Shown one piece after another: positions 17,606-25,900 of a DNA stretch of 64,000 bases. Where the stretch lies: the NCBI RefSeq assembly GCF_001425445.1, contig NZ_LMQU01000009.1, forward strand, positions 451,817-515,816, written 5' to 3'. The stretch comes from Devosia sp. Leaf420 (GTDB lineage: Bacteria > Pseudomonadota > Alphaproteobacteria > Rhizobiales > Devosiaceae). How positions within the stretch are numbered: position 1 is the stretch's first letter; every line of letters starts with the position of its first letter. The notes under the pieces are model-generated. The model was not told where the DNA came from, did not search any database, and saw only the letters and a list, made by a program, of their open reading frames with translations. The position numbers and the translations under genes were made by a program.

Positions 17606-17777
17606 CCGGCCCCCTTCTCCCCTTGTGGGAGAAGGTGCCCCGCAGGGGCGGATGAGGGGTATTCTTACAGTGTCCCCTACCCGCTCCTCTGCGGAGGATG
17701 GATACCCCTCACCCTGACCAATTTGCTGAACGCAAAGTTGGTCTGTCCCTCTCCCACAAGGGGCGAGGGGAGGGCCG
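17606..17777. repeat. Palindromic repeat element, family II (copy C)
   Basis: The outer arms CCGGCCCCCTTCTCC and GGGGAGGGCCGG are inverted. The element contains CTCCTCTGCGGAGG and ACCCCTCACCCTGAC, then a nested hairpin AATTTGCTGAACGCAAAGTT, then CTGTCCCTCTCC and AAGGGGCGAGGG. Copy G at 22830 has the same parts in the same order. It occupies the 241-base gap between capsid and connector. Confidence 0.8.
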
Positions 17778-17812
17778 GTGGCTTCCAGCTAACAATCCAA
17801 AGGAACAAAAGA

Positions 17813-18379
17813 ATGACGTCCTATCTCCTGGCGGGGCCCGCTGAGGAGCCGGTTTCGCTTGTCGAGGCGAAGGGGTTTCTGAAAGTCGAGGATGGTGCGG
17901 AAGACGGGCTGATCACGACACTGATCGGGGCGGCGCGGCTGCATGTGGAGGGCATCACTGGCAAGGCACTCTTGGCGCAGAGTTGGCGGGTGGTGCTCGA
18001 CGATTGGCCGGAGAATGGCGTCGTCAAGCTGCCGGTGGCGCCGTTGATTGCGGTGACCGAGATTTCGGCGACCGATGGCAATGGCGCGAGCCATGAGCTG
18101 CCGCTGGGGCAGTTCCGATCGGAGCCGGATCGGCTGCTGGTGCCGCGCGTGGTGGTCGGCATGCCGGCGCTGCAGGAGCGGCAGGGGATCGAGATCGATT
18201 ATGTTGCGGGGTTTGGGACCGAACCGGACGAGGTGCCGGCAGATCTCAAACAGGCGATGCTGGGGCTGATCGCGCATTGGTATGAGCATCGGGACGCCGT
18301 CATCGTCGCGGGTTCAGGGGCGGTGGTGCCCACAGGGTTCGACCGGCTGGTGGCTTCGCATAAGCGGGTGCGGCTGTGA
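17813..18379 (+). CDS. GTA head-tail adaptor (g6)
   Basis: A 188-residue protein of the gp6/phiE125 gp8 connector group, which docks on the portal ring. The start SYLLAGPAEEPVSLVEAKGF and the core VEDGAEDGLITTLIGAARLH followed by VEGITGKALLAQSWRVVLDD are typical. The start is the ATG at 17813 because AAAGGAAC precedes it; the open frame further upstream runs through the repeat. Its stop overlaps the GTG of g7. Confidence 0.92.
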   Translation: MTSYLLAGPAEEPVSLVEAKGFLKVEDGAEDGLITTLIGAARLHVEGITGKALLAQSWRVVLDDWPENGVVKLPVAPLIAVTEISATDGNGASHELPLGQFRSEPDRLLVPRVVVGMPALQERQGIEIDYVAGFGTEPDEVPADLKQAMLGLIAHWYEHRDAVIVAGSGAVVPTGFDRLVASHKRVRL

Positions 18380-18717
18380 GCAAGGCGGTGCCGCCGATCG
18401 GGACGCTGACTGATCGGGTGCAGCTGCGGCGACGAGAAAGCGTGGCGGAGCCGGAAGGCGGGCATGCGCGGATTTTTGTGCCGCTGGGCAATGCCTGGGC
18501 GCGGGTGCGCAGCCTTTCGGGGCGCCAGGGCAGCAATGCCGATGGGCGCATGGTGGCGATTTCGCATACGGTGGTTTTGCGGTTTCGGCCTGATCTCGGG
18601 CCGGGCGACCGGATCATCTATCGCGGGCGCAATCTCGATGTGGTCAGCGCGGCGGATTTGAACGGGCGTCGGGCCTATTTGAGCTGTTCGTGCAGCGAAA
18701 CGCAGGTGACGGGATGA
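18376..18717 (+). CDS. GTA head closure protein/stopper (g7)
   Basis: A 113-residue protein of the phage head-tail joining (gp16/SPP1-like) family that seals the connector after packaging. The pattern IGTLTDRVQLRRRESVAEPE, AWARVRSLSGRQGSN and VLRFRPDLGPGDRIIYRGR, then LDVVSAADLNGRRAYLSCSC is characteristic. It starts with GTG inside the previous stop (GTGA) and overlaps the next start (ATGA), so translation is coupled on both sides. Confidence 0.92.
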   Translation: MSKAVPPIGTLTDRVQLRRRESVAEPEGGHARIFVPLGNAWARVRSLSGRQGSNADGRMVAISHTVVLRFRPDLGPGDRIIYRGRNLDVVSAADLNGRRAYLSCSCSETQVTG

Positions 18718-19109
18718 GCCATCCGATCGTTTTGCTGCAGGGGGCGCTGGTGGCGGCGCTTGAAGCGGATGCCGGTCTTACAGCGCTGATCGGCGCAGGC
18801 GGCGTGTTCGATGCGCCGCCGCAGAATAGGCCGGCGCCCTATGTGGTGATCGACCGGCACGATATGCGCCAGGCCGATGGCGACGGGACGCCGGGGCAGG
18901 AGCATCGGGTGATGGTGCATTGCTGGGCGGATCGGGCGAGCCGAAAGGCGGCCCTGGCGATTGTCGAGCGGGTGATGGCGGCGCGGTTTGGATTGGCGCC
19001 GGTGGGCTTGGCGGTGACGCTGGCGGAGCATGTGCGGACCGAGACGATGATCGATACTTCGACGGGGCAGGCGCGGGCGGCGGTGCTTTTGCGGTTTTTG
19101 ACGGAGTAG
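18714..19109 (+). CDS. GTA tail terminator (g8), DUF3168 family
   Basis: A 131-residue DUF3168 protein, corresponding to RcGTA g8, the ring that ends the tail tube at the head. It shows HPIVLLQGALVAALEADAGL, then PAPYVVIDRHDMRQADGDG and VMVHCWADRASRKAALAIVE. The ATG at 18714 overlaps the g7 stop. A repeat element follows before the tail tube gene. Confidence 0.9.
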   Translation: MSHPIVLLQGALVAALEADAGLTALIGAGGVFDAPPQNRPAPYVVIDRHDMRQADGDGTPGQEHRVMVHCWADRASRKAALAIVERVMAARFGLAPVGLAVTLAEHVRTETMIDTSTGQARAAVLLRFLTE

Positions 19110-19114
19110 CGGGC

Positions 19115-19166
19115 ACCCCACCTAGCCTCCCCCTGAGAGGGGGAGGGACGCGCTGGTGGGGGGGGT
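19115..19166. repeat. Palindromic repeat, family III (copy D)
   Basis: ACCCCACCTAGCCTCCCCCT and AGGGGGAGGGACGC..GGTGGGG form inverted arms in the 81-base gap between g8 and g9. Copy F at 20762 has the same CACCTGGCCTCCCCCT/AGGGGGAGG core. Confidence 0.7.
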
Positions 19167-19190
19167 GACACCGAGAGAGGGACCAAGAGA

Positions 19191-19604
19191 ATGGCGGCGC
19201 AGAGCGGCAAGGATATGCTTCTAAAACTCGACCAGACGGGGTCGGGGAGTTTTCTGACGGTGGCGGGGCTGAGGACACGAAGCCTGGCGTTCAATGCAGC
19301 GAGTGTCGATACGACGGACCAGGAAAGTGCGGGGCGCTGGCGGGAATTGCTCGCTGGTGGCGGGGTGAAGCGGGCTTCGGTTTCGGGGGCCGGGGTGTTC
19401 AAGGATCAGGCTTCGGATGGGCTTATCCGGAGCCTTTTCTTTGGCGGCACGATCCGGAATTGGCAGCTGATCCTGCCGCATTTCGGCACGGTGGCGGGAC
19501 CGTTCCAGATCGTGGCGCTGGAATTCTCGGCTGACCATGCGGGGGAAGTGACGTTCGATCTGGCGCTGGAAAGTGCCGGGGAAGTGACGTTCGTGGCGGC
19601 TTAG
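19191..19604 (+). CDS. GTA tail tube (major tail) protein (g9)
   Basis: A 137-residue protein of the TP901-1 major tail family. It starts AAQSGKDMLLKLDQTGSGSF, then AGLRTRSLAFNAASVDTTDQ and ESAGRWRELLAGGGVKRASV, all of which are diagnostic of this family. It polymerises into hexameric rings that stack to form the tail tube. It lies between two repeat elements, so its mRNA may be processed separately from those of its neighbours; this gene would be the one needed in greatest amount in the tail region. Confidence 0.94.
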   Translation: MAAQSGKDMLLKLDQTGSGSFLTVAGLRTRSLAFNAASVDTTDQESAGRWRELLAGGGVKRASVSGAGVFKDQASDGLIRSLFFGGTIRNWQLILPHFGTVAGPFQIVALEFSADHAGEVTFDLALESAGEVTFVAA

Positions 19605-19607
19605 GGA

Positions 19608-19708
19608 AGGCTCCCTTACCCCAACCGAATTCGCAGACGCGAATTCGGTGAACCCAAGAGGGTCGACCTCTCCCCCCCCCCCCGAGGGTGAGGTGTCGCT
19701 GCGCGACG
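19608..19708. repeat. Palindromic repeat, family I-like (copy E), with a C12 tract
   Basis: CCGAATTCGCAGACGCGAATTCGG is a strong hairpin, followed by AGGGTCGACCTCT, a run of twelve C (19672-19683) and AGGTGTCGCTGCGCGAC, the same core as in copies A and B. The 122-base gap between g9 and g10 has nothing else. Confidence 0.7.
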
Positions 19709-19726
19709 TTTTTCTGAGGAGACAAA

Positions 19727-20041
19727 ATGCCAAACATTTATCGAGGAGAAATCGCTACCGTGATCGGTGGCGAGACGCGCACGCTTTGCCTGACGCTGGG
19801 GGCGTTGGCGGAGTTGGAGGCGCGTCTTGGGGCGGGGGATCTGGCGGGACTGGCCGAGCGGTTTGCTGGCGGCAAGATTTCGGCGCGGGATTTGACGGCG
19901 ATTATTGGGGCCGGATTGCGCGGGGGTGGCAATGCCATTTCCGACGATGACCTGGCGCAGATGAGCGTCGAGGGCGGGTTGCGCGGGGCGGCTGATATTG
20001 CGGTGAGATTGCTGCAGGCGACATTTGGGGAAGCGGCATGA
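19727..20041 (+). CDS. GTA tail assembly protein (g10)
   Basis: A 104-residue protein of the gene-transfer-agent g10 (GTA_TAC) family, a likely tail assembly chaperone acting on the tape measure. Its core is TLCLTLGALAELEARLGAGD and LARRF-like LAERFAGGKISARDLTAIIG, followed by an acidic ISDDDLAQMSVEGGLRGAAD. The ATG at 19727 is preceded by GAGGAGAC. Its stop overlaps the next ATG (ATGA). Confidence 0.9.
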   Translation: MPNIYRGEIATVIGGETRTLCLTLGALAELEARLGAGDLAGLAERFAGGKISARDLTAIIGAGLRGGGNAISDDDLAQMSVEGGLRGAADIAVRLLQATFGEAA

Positions 20042-20229
20042 GGCCGTTTCCCTGGAAGGACGCCATGCAGTTTGGCTTGGGCGTGTTGCGGCTGCCGCCC
20101 GAGGTTTTTTGGAAAATGAGCCCGCGTGAACTGGCGGCAGCCTGGGGCGCAGTGGTGGGCGAGCGGGCGGGGTCGATGGACCGGCCGGGGCTCGAAGCGC
20201 TGATGGAGAGGTTTCCAGATGGCCGGTGA
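20038..20229 (+). CDS. GTA tail assembly chaperone (g10.1)
   Basis: A 63-residue protein of the rcc01693/phage TAC family. FPWKDAMQFGLGVLRLPPEV and FWKMSPRELAAAWGAVVG are diagnostic of it. In lambda-like tails, chaperones of this kind hold the tape measure before tube assembly. It overlaps the stop of g10 by four bases and overlaps the start of the tape measure gene by 11 bases. Confidence 0.9.
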   Translation: MRPFPWKDAMQFGLGVLRLPPEVFWKMSPRELAAAWGAVVGERAGSMDRPGLEALMERFPDGR

Positions 20230-20758
20230 TCTTTTTTCGGACGATTTCAGGACCGAGTTGACCGATGTGTCGGTCGAGATCGAGCGCATCCATGTGCTGG
20301 CAAACGGAGTGGCGCGCTCCATTTCCTCGGGATTTCGCAGCGCGCTGACCGATGGAAAATCGTTGCAATCGGTGATCGCCGATATCGGCAAGGCGTTTTC
20401 GGACATGGCGCTGAAGGCAGCGTTCAAGCCGCTGGAGATGCTGGCGGGCAAGGCGCTGGAGGGGCTGTTTACGGGCCTCAATCCCTCGATCATTCCCCAT
20501 GCCAAGGGCGGGGTGATTGCAGCGCCGACCTATTTTCCGATGGGTGGGGCAATCGGGCTGGCGGGCGAGGCGGGGCCGGAGGCGATCATGCCGCTGGCGC
20601 GCGGGCCCGATGGTCGGCTGGGTGTCGCAGGCGGCGGTGGCGGGGTCAATGTGACGTTCAATGTGACGGCGAGCGACGCGCGGAGCTTTGCGGCGAGTGA
20701 AGCAGAGGTGAGCGCGATGCTGTTGAGGGCCGTCAGGCGGGGGTCGAGGGGGGCCTAG
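20219..20758 (+). CDS. GTA tape measure protein (g11), unusually short
   Basis: A 179-residue tape-measure-type protein. It begins GDLFSDDFRTELTDVSVEIE and has an amphipathic helical region, a glycine-rich middle (AKGGVIAAPTYFPMGGAIGL) and GEAGPEAIMPLARGPDGRLG, which is found at the end of many tape measures. A C-terminal NVTFNVTASDARSFAASEAE segment follows. In phages the tape measure sets tail length; the RcGTA one is about 219 residues, so this would imply an equal or shorter tail. It is the last gene of a block before a repeat. Confidence 0.9.
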   Translation: MAGDLFSDDFRTELTDVSVEIERIHVLANGVARSISSGFRSALTDGKSLQSVIADIGKAFSDMALKAAFKPLEMLAGKALEGLFTGLNPSIIPHAKGGVIAAPTYFPMGGAIGLAGEAGPEAIMPLARGPDGRLGVAGGGGGVNVTFNVTASDARSFAASEAEVSAMLLRAVRRGSRGA

Positions 20759-20761
20759 TAG

Positions 20762-20873
20762 GACCCCCACCTGGCCTCCCCCTGGTAGGGGGAGGGGTCT
20801 GCCGGTGGCTCACAGACCAGGAGACAAACGTGATGTGTCCCTCCCCCTTCAGGGGGAGGTTAGGTGGGTAGGG
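20762..20873. repeat. Palindromic repeat, family III (copy F)
   Basis: CCCCCACCTGGCCTCCCCCT (20764 onward) and AGGGGGAGGTTAGGTGGG (20851 onward) form the outer arms; inner parts are TAGGGGGAGGGG and TGTCCCTCCCCCTT. Copy D at 19115 is a shorter relative. It fills the 123-base gap between g11 and g12. Confidence 0.8.
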
Positions 20874-20881
20874 ACAAAAAA

Positions 20882-21502
20882 ATGGCATTTCATCATGTGC
20901 GGTTTCCGCTCGACATTGCGCTGGGGGCGCGGGGTGGGCCGGAGCGGAAGACGGATGTCGTCACCCTCGCGGGCGGGGGCGAGCAGCGTAATGGGCGGTG
21001 GGCGCATTCGCGGCGGAAATATAATGCCGGCTACGGGGTGAAATCGCGGGCGGATATGCACGCGGTGCTGGCGTTTTTCGAGGAACGGCGCGGGCGGCTG
21101 CATGGGTTTTTGTGGCGCGATGGGATGGATCATTCCTCGGGTGGCATGGTGCCGCTGCCGGGAGATCAGGCGCTCGGCACCGGCGATGGCGCGACGAAGA
21201 GTTTTCAGCTGATCAAGACCTATGGAGCGAGTTTTGCGCCCTATCAGCGGCCAATCCGAAAGCCGGTTTTGGGGTCGGTCCGCGTGGCGGTGGCTGGCGT
21301 TGAGGCTGTGAGCGGCTGGAGTGTCGATATGACGACGGGGATTGTCAGCTTTGCGGTGGCGCCGGGTGCTGGGGCTGCCGTGACGGCGGGGTTTCTGTTC
21401 GATGTGCCGGTGCGCTTCGATACCGATCGGCTCGATGTCGAATGGTCGGGGTTCGATGCGGCCGAGGCGCCGAATATTCCGCTGGTGGAGATCTTGCCAT
21501 GA
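20882..21502 (+). CDS. GTA distal tail protein (g12), DUF2460 family
   Basis: A 206-residue DUF2460 protein, corresponding to RcGTA g12, the distal tail ring. It starts FHHVRFPLDIALGARGGPER and has RRKYNAGYGVKSRADMHAVL and FFEERRGRLHGFLWRDGMDH, all diagnostic. The ATG at 20882 follows a poly-A stretch; six more residues upstream are open but lie in the repeat. Its TGA overlaps the ATG of g13. Confidence 0.93.
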   Translation: MAFHHVRFPLDIALGARGGPERKTDVVTLAGGGEQRNGRWAHSRRKYNAGYGVKSRADMHAVLAFFEERRGRLHGFLWRDGMDHSSGGMVPLPGDQALGTGDGATKSFQLIKTYGASFAPYQRPIRKPVLGSVRVAVAGVEAVSGWSVDMTTGIVSFAVAPGAGAAVTAGFLFDVPVRFDTDRLDVEWSGFDAAEAPNIPLVEILP

Positions 21503-22389
21503 AGACGGTGAGCGCGGGGTTGGCGGCGCATCTGGCGCAGGGCGAGACGACGCTGGCGACGTGCTGGCGGGTGCTGCGATCCGACGGGGTCGTGCTCGGA
21601 TTTACCGATCATGACCTGGAGCTTTTGGTCGAGGGGACGGCGTGCCGGCCGATGCATGGGCTCGAGGGCGGCGAGGTGCCGGTGCGGCTCGGGGCGCAGG
21701 TGGAGACGGGCGAGGTGCTGGGCATTCTCGATGATGCCGCCATTGCCGAGGACGATATTTTGCTCGGGCGCTACGATGGCGCGCGGGTCGAGACCTGGCG
21801 GGTGAACTGGCACGCACCGGAAGAACGGCTGCTGCTGCGGGTCGATACGATCGGCGAGATCGTGCGTGAAGATGGGATTTTTCGTGCGGAACTGCGCTCG
21901 GCGGAAGCAGCGCTGAACAAGACCGGTGGGCGGCTCTATCAGGGGCTGTGCGACGCGGTGGTGGGGGATGCGCGCTGTGGCGTCGATCTCGATGCGCCGG
22001 GGCGCTGGGCGGTGGCGACGGTGGTTTCCGTGGTCGATGCGTTTCGGGTGGAAGTCAGTGGGCTTGGCAGCTTCGTCGAGGACTGGTTTGCCTTTGGCAT
22101 GGGGCATTGGAGCTCGGGGAAGAAGAGCGGGCTGGCGGATGCTGTCTTGGCGCATCGCAAGAGTGGCGCTGGCGATCTTATCGGATTTGGGCAGCGGGTG
22201 GGCGACTGGGTCGTGCCGGGCGACACGCTTAAGGTGACGGCGGGGTGTGACCGGCGCTTTGCCACGTGCCGGGACAAATTCGGCAATGGCGCGGGGTTTC
22301 GCGGCTTTCCGCATGTGCCGGGCAATGACTTCGTGCTGCGCTATCCACGCGAGGGCGACGCGCTCGATGGACGGGCGGTGGTGCGATGA
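21499..22389 (+). CDS. GTA baseplate hub protein (g13), DUF2163 family
   Basis: A 296-residue DUF2163 protein, matching RcGTA g13, the baseplate hub. In RcGTA structures the hub holds an iron-sulfur cluster. Four cysteines fit that here: LCDAVVGDARCGVD and GCDRRFATCRDKF. The N-terminal part is HLAQGETTLATCWRVLRSDG and VVLGFTDHDLELLVEGT. The start overlaps the g12 stop and the stop overlaps the g14 start, so the three are translationally coupled. Confidence 0.92.
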   Translation: MKTVSAGLAAHLAQGETTLATCWRVLRSDGVVLGFTDHDLELLVEGTACRPMHGLEGGEVPVRLGAQVETGEVLGILDDAAIAEDDILLGRYDGARVETWRVNWHAPEERLLLRVDTIGEIVREDGIFRAELRSAEAALNKTGGRLYQGLCDAVVGDARCGVDLDAPGRWAVATVVSVVDAFRVEVSGLGSFVEDWFAFGMGHWSSGKKSGLADAVLAHRKSGAGDLIGFGQRVGDWVVPGDTLKVTAGCDRRFATCRDKFGNGAGFRGFPHVPGNDFVLRYPREGDALDGRAVVR

Positions 22390-22802
22390 CCGGCGACGCG
22401 GTGGTTGCGGCAGCGCGGGCCTGGCTCGGCACGCCCTATCGGCATCGTGCTTCAACGCTAGGCGCAGGGTGCGATTGCCTGGGGCTGCTCCGCGGGGTCT
22501 GGCGGGCGCTTTATGGCAAGGAGCCGGTGGTGGTTCCTGCCTATCGAGCGAGTGTGCGAGATCCGGAGCATGCTGGGGCGCTGCGGGAAGCGGCGGAGCA
22601 GTTTTTGCTGCCGGCGGAGGGGGCGGTTGAGGCGGGGCAGGTGGTGCTGTTTCGGCTCAATGGGCTCGACGAGGCGCGGCATTGCGGGATTTTGGTTGGA
22701 GCCGATCGGTTCCTCCATGCGCAGGAAAAGCTCGGCGTGGTCGAGGCGAATTTGACTCCGGGCTGGGCGAAGCGGGTGAGCGGACGGTTCGTGTTTCCTT
22801 AG
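22386..22802 (+). CDS. GTA cell-wall peptidase (g14), NlpC/P60 family
   Basis: A 138-residue NlpC/P60 cysteine peptidase matching RcGTA g14. The catalytic Cys31 lies in GAGCDCLGLLRGVW and the His99 in DEARHCGILVG, with FLHAQEKLGVVEANL beyond. It probably cuts recipient peptidoglycan so the tail tip can pass. The ATG overlaps the stop of g13. It is followed by a repeat before the tip protein. Confidence 0.93.
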   Translation: MTGDAVVAAARAWLGTPYRHRASTLGAGCDCLGLLRGVWRALYGKEPVVVPAYRASVRDPEHAGALREAAEQFLLPAEGAVEAGQVVLFRLNGLDEARHCGILVGADRFLHAQEKLGVVEANLTPGWAKRVSGRFVFP

Positions 22803-22829
22803 GTTCGGCCGATACCACTTTCCAATCAC

Positions 22830-22920
22830 ATGCTCCTCTGCGGAGGAGAGAATACCCCTCACCCTGATTTTCTGCTGAACGCAGAAAATCTGTCCCTCTC
22901 CCTCAAGGGGCGAGGGAGGA
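22830..22920. repeat. Palindromic repeat element, family II (copy G)
   Basis: GCTCCTCTGCGGAGGA is followed by ATACCCCTCACCCTGA, the hairpin ATTTTCTGCTGAACGCAGAA/AAT, CTGTCCCTCTCCCT and AAGGGGCGAGGG, in the same order as copy C at 17606. It lies in the 145-base gap between g14 and g15. Confidence 0.8.
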
Positions 22921-22947
22921 TCGTGGCTCTCAGGCAATGGTGAAAAC

Positions 22948-25900
22948 ATGGCGACTTTGGCTTTATCCTTGGCGGGGCAGTTTGCCGGGGCGCTGGTGGG
23001 CGGGCCGATCGGGGCGACGATCGGGCGGGCGCTGGGGGCGCTGGCGGGGAGTGCTGTCGATGGGATGCTGTTTGGCGAAAAGCCGCAGCAGCGCGCCTTT
23101 GACGTCCGCATTGGCGGATCGGCGGAGGGCGTGCCGATCCCGCGGCTCTATGGCTGGGGGCGCCTGGCCGGAAATATCATCTGGGCGCGGGAGCTGGAGC
23201 GGCTCGGGGGTGAGACGTCGGGCGCCAAGGGGTTTGGGCAGGAGGAAGACGACGAAATCGGCGCGAGCTTTGCCATCGGCTTTTGCGAAGGGACTGCGGC
23301 GCGGCTGGGGCGGATTTGGGCGGATGGGCAATTGCTCGATACGCGCGGGCTCAATTTCCGCTTTTATGCGGGGAGCGAGGACCAGGCGCCCGATAGCCTG
23401 ATCGAAGCGACGCAGGGGACGGGACAGGCGCCGGCGTACCGCGGGCTTTGCTACATCGTGTTCGAAAACCTGCCGCTCTCGCGCTTCGGCAATCGCATTC
23501 CGCAGATTTCGGTGGAGCTGTGCCGGCCGGTGGGCGAGCTGGAGCCGGCGATAAGGGCGATCACGGTGATCCCCGGCGCGACCGAGTTTGGTTATGACCC
23601 GGTGCCGCGCTTTCGCGTGTTGGGACGGGGGACGGGCGAGGCCGAGAACGCGCATGTTTTGCCTGGTGTCAGCGACTGGACGGTGTCGATCGACGAGTTG
23701 CAGGAGCTTTGCCCGAACCTCAAGCATGTGTCGCTGGTGGTGGCCTGGTTTGGGGACGATCTGCGCTGTGGGTCCTGCGCCATCGGGCCGCGGGTCGAGT
23801 CGGCGGAGCGTGTGGTCGAGGGGGTCGAATGGAGCGTCGCGGGGTTTTCGCGCGGGGATGTGCCGGTCGTGTCGAGCCATGCGGGCGGGCCGGCTTATGG
23901 CGGTACGCCCTCGGACGCGGCGGTGCGCGCGGCGATTGCCGACCTCAGGGCGCGTGGGCTTTCGGTGACGCTTTATCCCATGGTGATGATGGATGTGCCG
24001 GCGGGTAATGGCCTGCCCGATCCTTATGGCGGGGCGATGCAGGCGAGCTATCCGTGGCGCGGGCGGATCACATGTCATCCGGCGGCTGGACGGGCGGGGT
24101 CTCCCGATGGGAGCGCAGCGGCTGCGGCGCAGGTAGCAGCATTCGTGCCGGGTTATCGCGCCATGGTGCTGCAATATGCGGGCCTAGCGGCGGAGGCCGG
24201 CGCCGAGGCATTCATCATCGGCTCGGAAATGCGCGGGCTGACGACGGTGCGCGGGGCGGGAAACACCTTCCCGTTCGTTTCGGCGCTGGTGGCTTTGGCG
24301 GACGATGTGCGGGCGCTGGTCGGGCTCGGGGTGAAGCTGACTTATGCGGCGGATTGGAGCGAATATGCCGGAGTGCAGGGCGGGGGCGAGAAGTTTTTTC
24401 ACCTCGATCCGCTCTGGGCATCGGCTGCCATCGATGCGGTCGGGATCGACTATTACATGCCGGCGGCTGACTGGCGCGAGGGCGAGGGGCATCTCGATGC
24501 CGCGGCGGGGGGCATCCATGATCTTGGTTATCTCGGCGGCAATATCGCCGGGGGCGAAGGGTTCGATTGGTTCTATGCGAGCGACACCGATCGGCTGAAC
24601 CAGGTGCGGACGCCGATTGCGGATGGCGCATATGGCGAGCCGTGGATCTGGCGGTTCAAGGATCTGGTCAGCTTTTGGAGCCAGCAGCATTTCAACCGGC
24701 CGGGCGGGGTGCGAGCGGCTGTGCCGACGGCCTGGGTGCCGGGGGCGAAGCCGATCTGGCTCATGGAATTGGGCTGCGCGGCGGTCGACAAGGGCGCGAA
24801 CCAGCCCAATATTTTTGGCGACGCCAAGAGCGCCGAGGGTGGGCGGCCATACTTCTCCAATGGGGCGCCCGATGCGCTGATGCAGCGGCAATATCTGCGG
24901 GCGCACTACCGGCATTGGAGTGATCCCGCGAAAAATCCGGCGGGCATGGTCGATGTCGAGCGGATTTATTGCTGGACCTGGGACGCGCGGCCTTACCCGG
25001 CTTTTCCGGCCTTGACCGATTTCTGGGCGGATGGCGCGAACCATCTGACGGGGCATTGGCTGACCGGGCGGCTTGGGGGCATGGCGACGGACGAATTGGC
25101 TGCGGCGATCGCGCGGGATCATGGGGTGACGCTGGTTTCGGGGGCAGCGCAGCCGATGGTGACGGGCGTGATGTTGGCATCGCCGGGGACGGCGCGAGAG
25201 GCGCTGGAGCCGCTGCTGGAGATTACGGGGCAGCGGCTGCTGGCGCGGCAGGGTGTGCTGACGGCCGTCTCGGCGCGTGGATCGGCGGCGGTGACGTTTG
25301 ATCACGAGGCGCTGGCGGAGGGCGAGGGGCCGATCTTGGCGCGCCGTCGGGCGGCGGCCGAAGAGCGGCCGGCACGATTGGCGCTAAGTCATATCGATCG
25401 TGACCGGGATTATCTGGTGGCGACGGCGACGTCTATCCGGCCGGGGACGGGGCCGTTGGTCAGCGAGAGCCTCTCCATGGTGCTCGATGGGGCAGGGGCA
25501 AGGCTGGCGGCGGAACGGTTGCTCGATGATCGAGCGGCGTCGCTTGATACGGTCGAACTGGCCCTGCCGCCGAGCCTCCTTGCCGTGGAGCCGGGGGATC
25601 GGGTGGCCGTGGAGGGGCTCGCCGAGGGACCGTTCGAGATCACAGAAATCCGCGACGGGCTTGTACGGCGGGTAACGGCGCGGGCGGTGGCGGCTGGAGT
25701 GGCGACGGCGGCGGGGCTGACGCGGCCACCGGCGCCAGCCCCAGTGGCTGGTTTGACGGCAACACCGGTGATTGCGCTGGCGCATTTGCCGCCGGATGCG
25801 GGTGATCTTACGCGCAGCCGCCTGGCGGTGGGCGCGTTTGCGCGGCCCTGGCCGGGAATGGTGCGGCTGGTGGATGCGGCGACGGGGGCGGCACTGACGC

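Noticed and set aside
17572..22947. Repeats in the GTA region as a CRISPR array or transposon ends
   Set aside because: Copies differ in sequence, are not evenly spaced, enclose whole genes rather than spacers, and no Cas or transposase gene is near.
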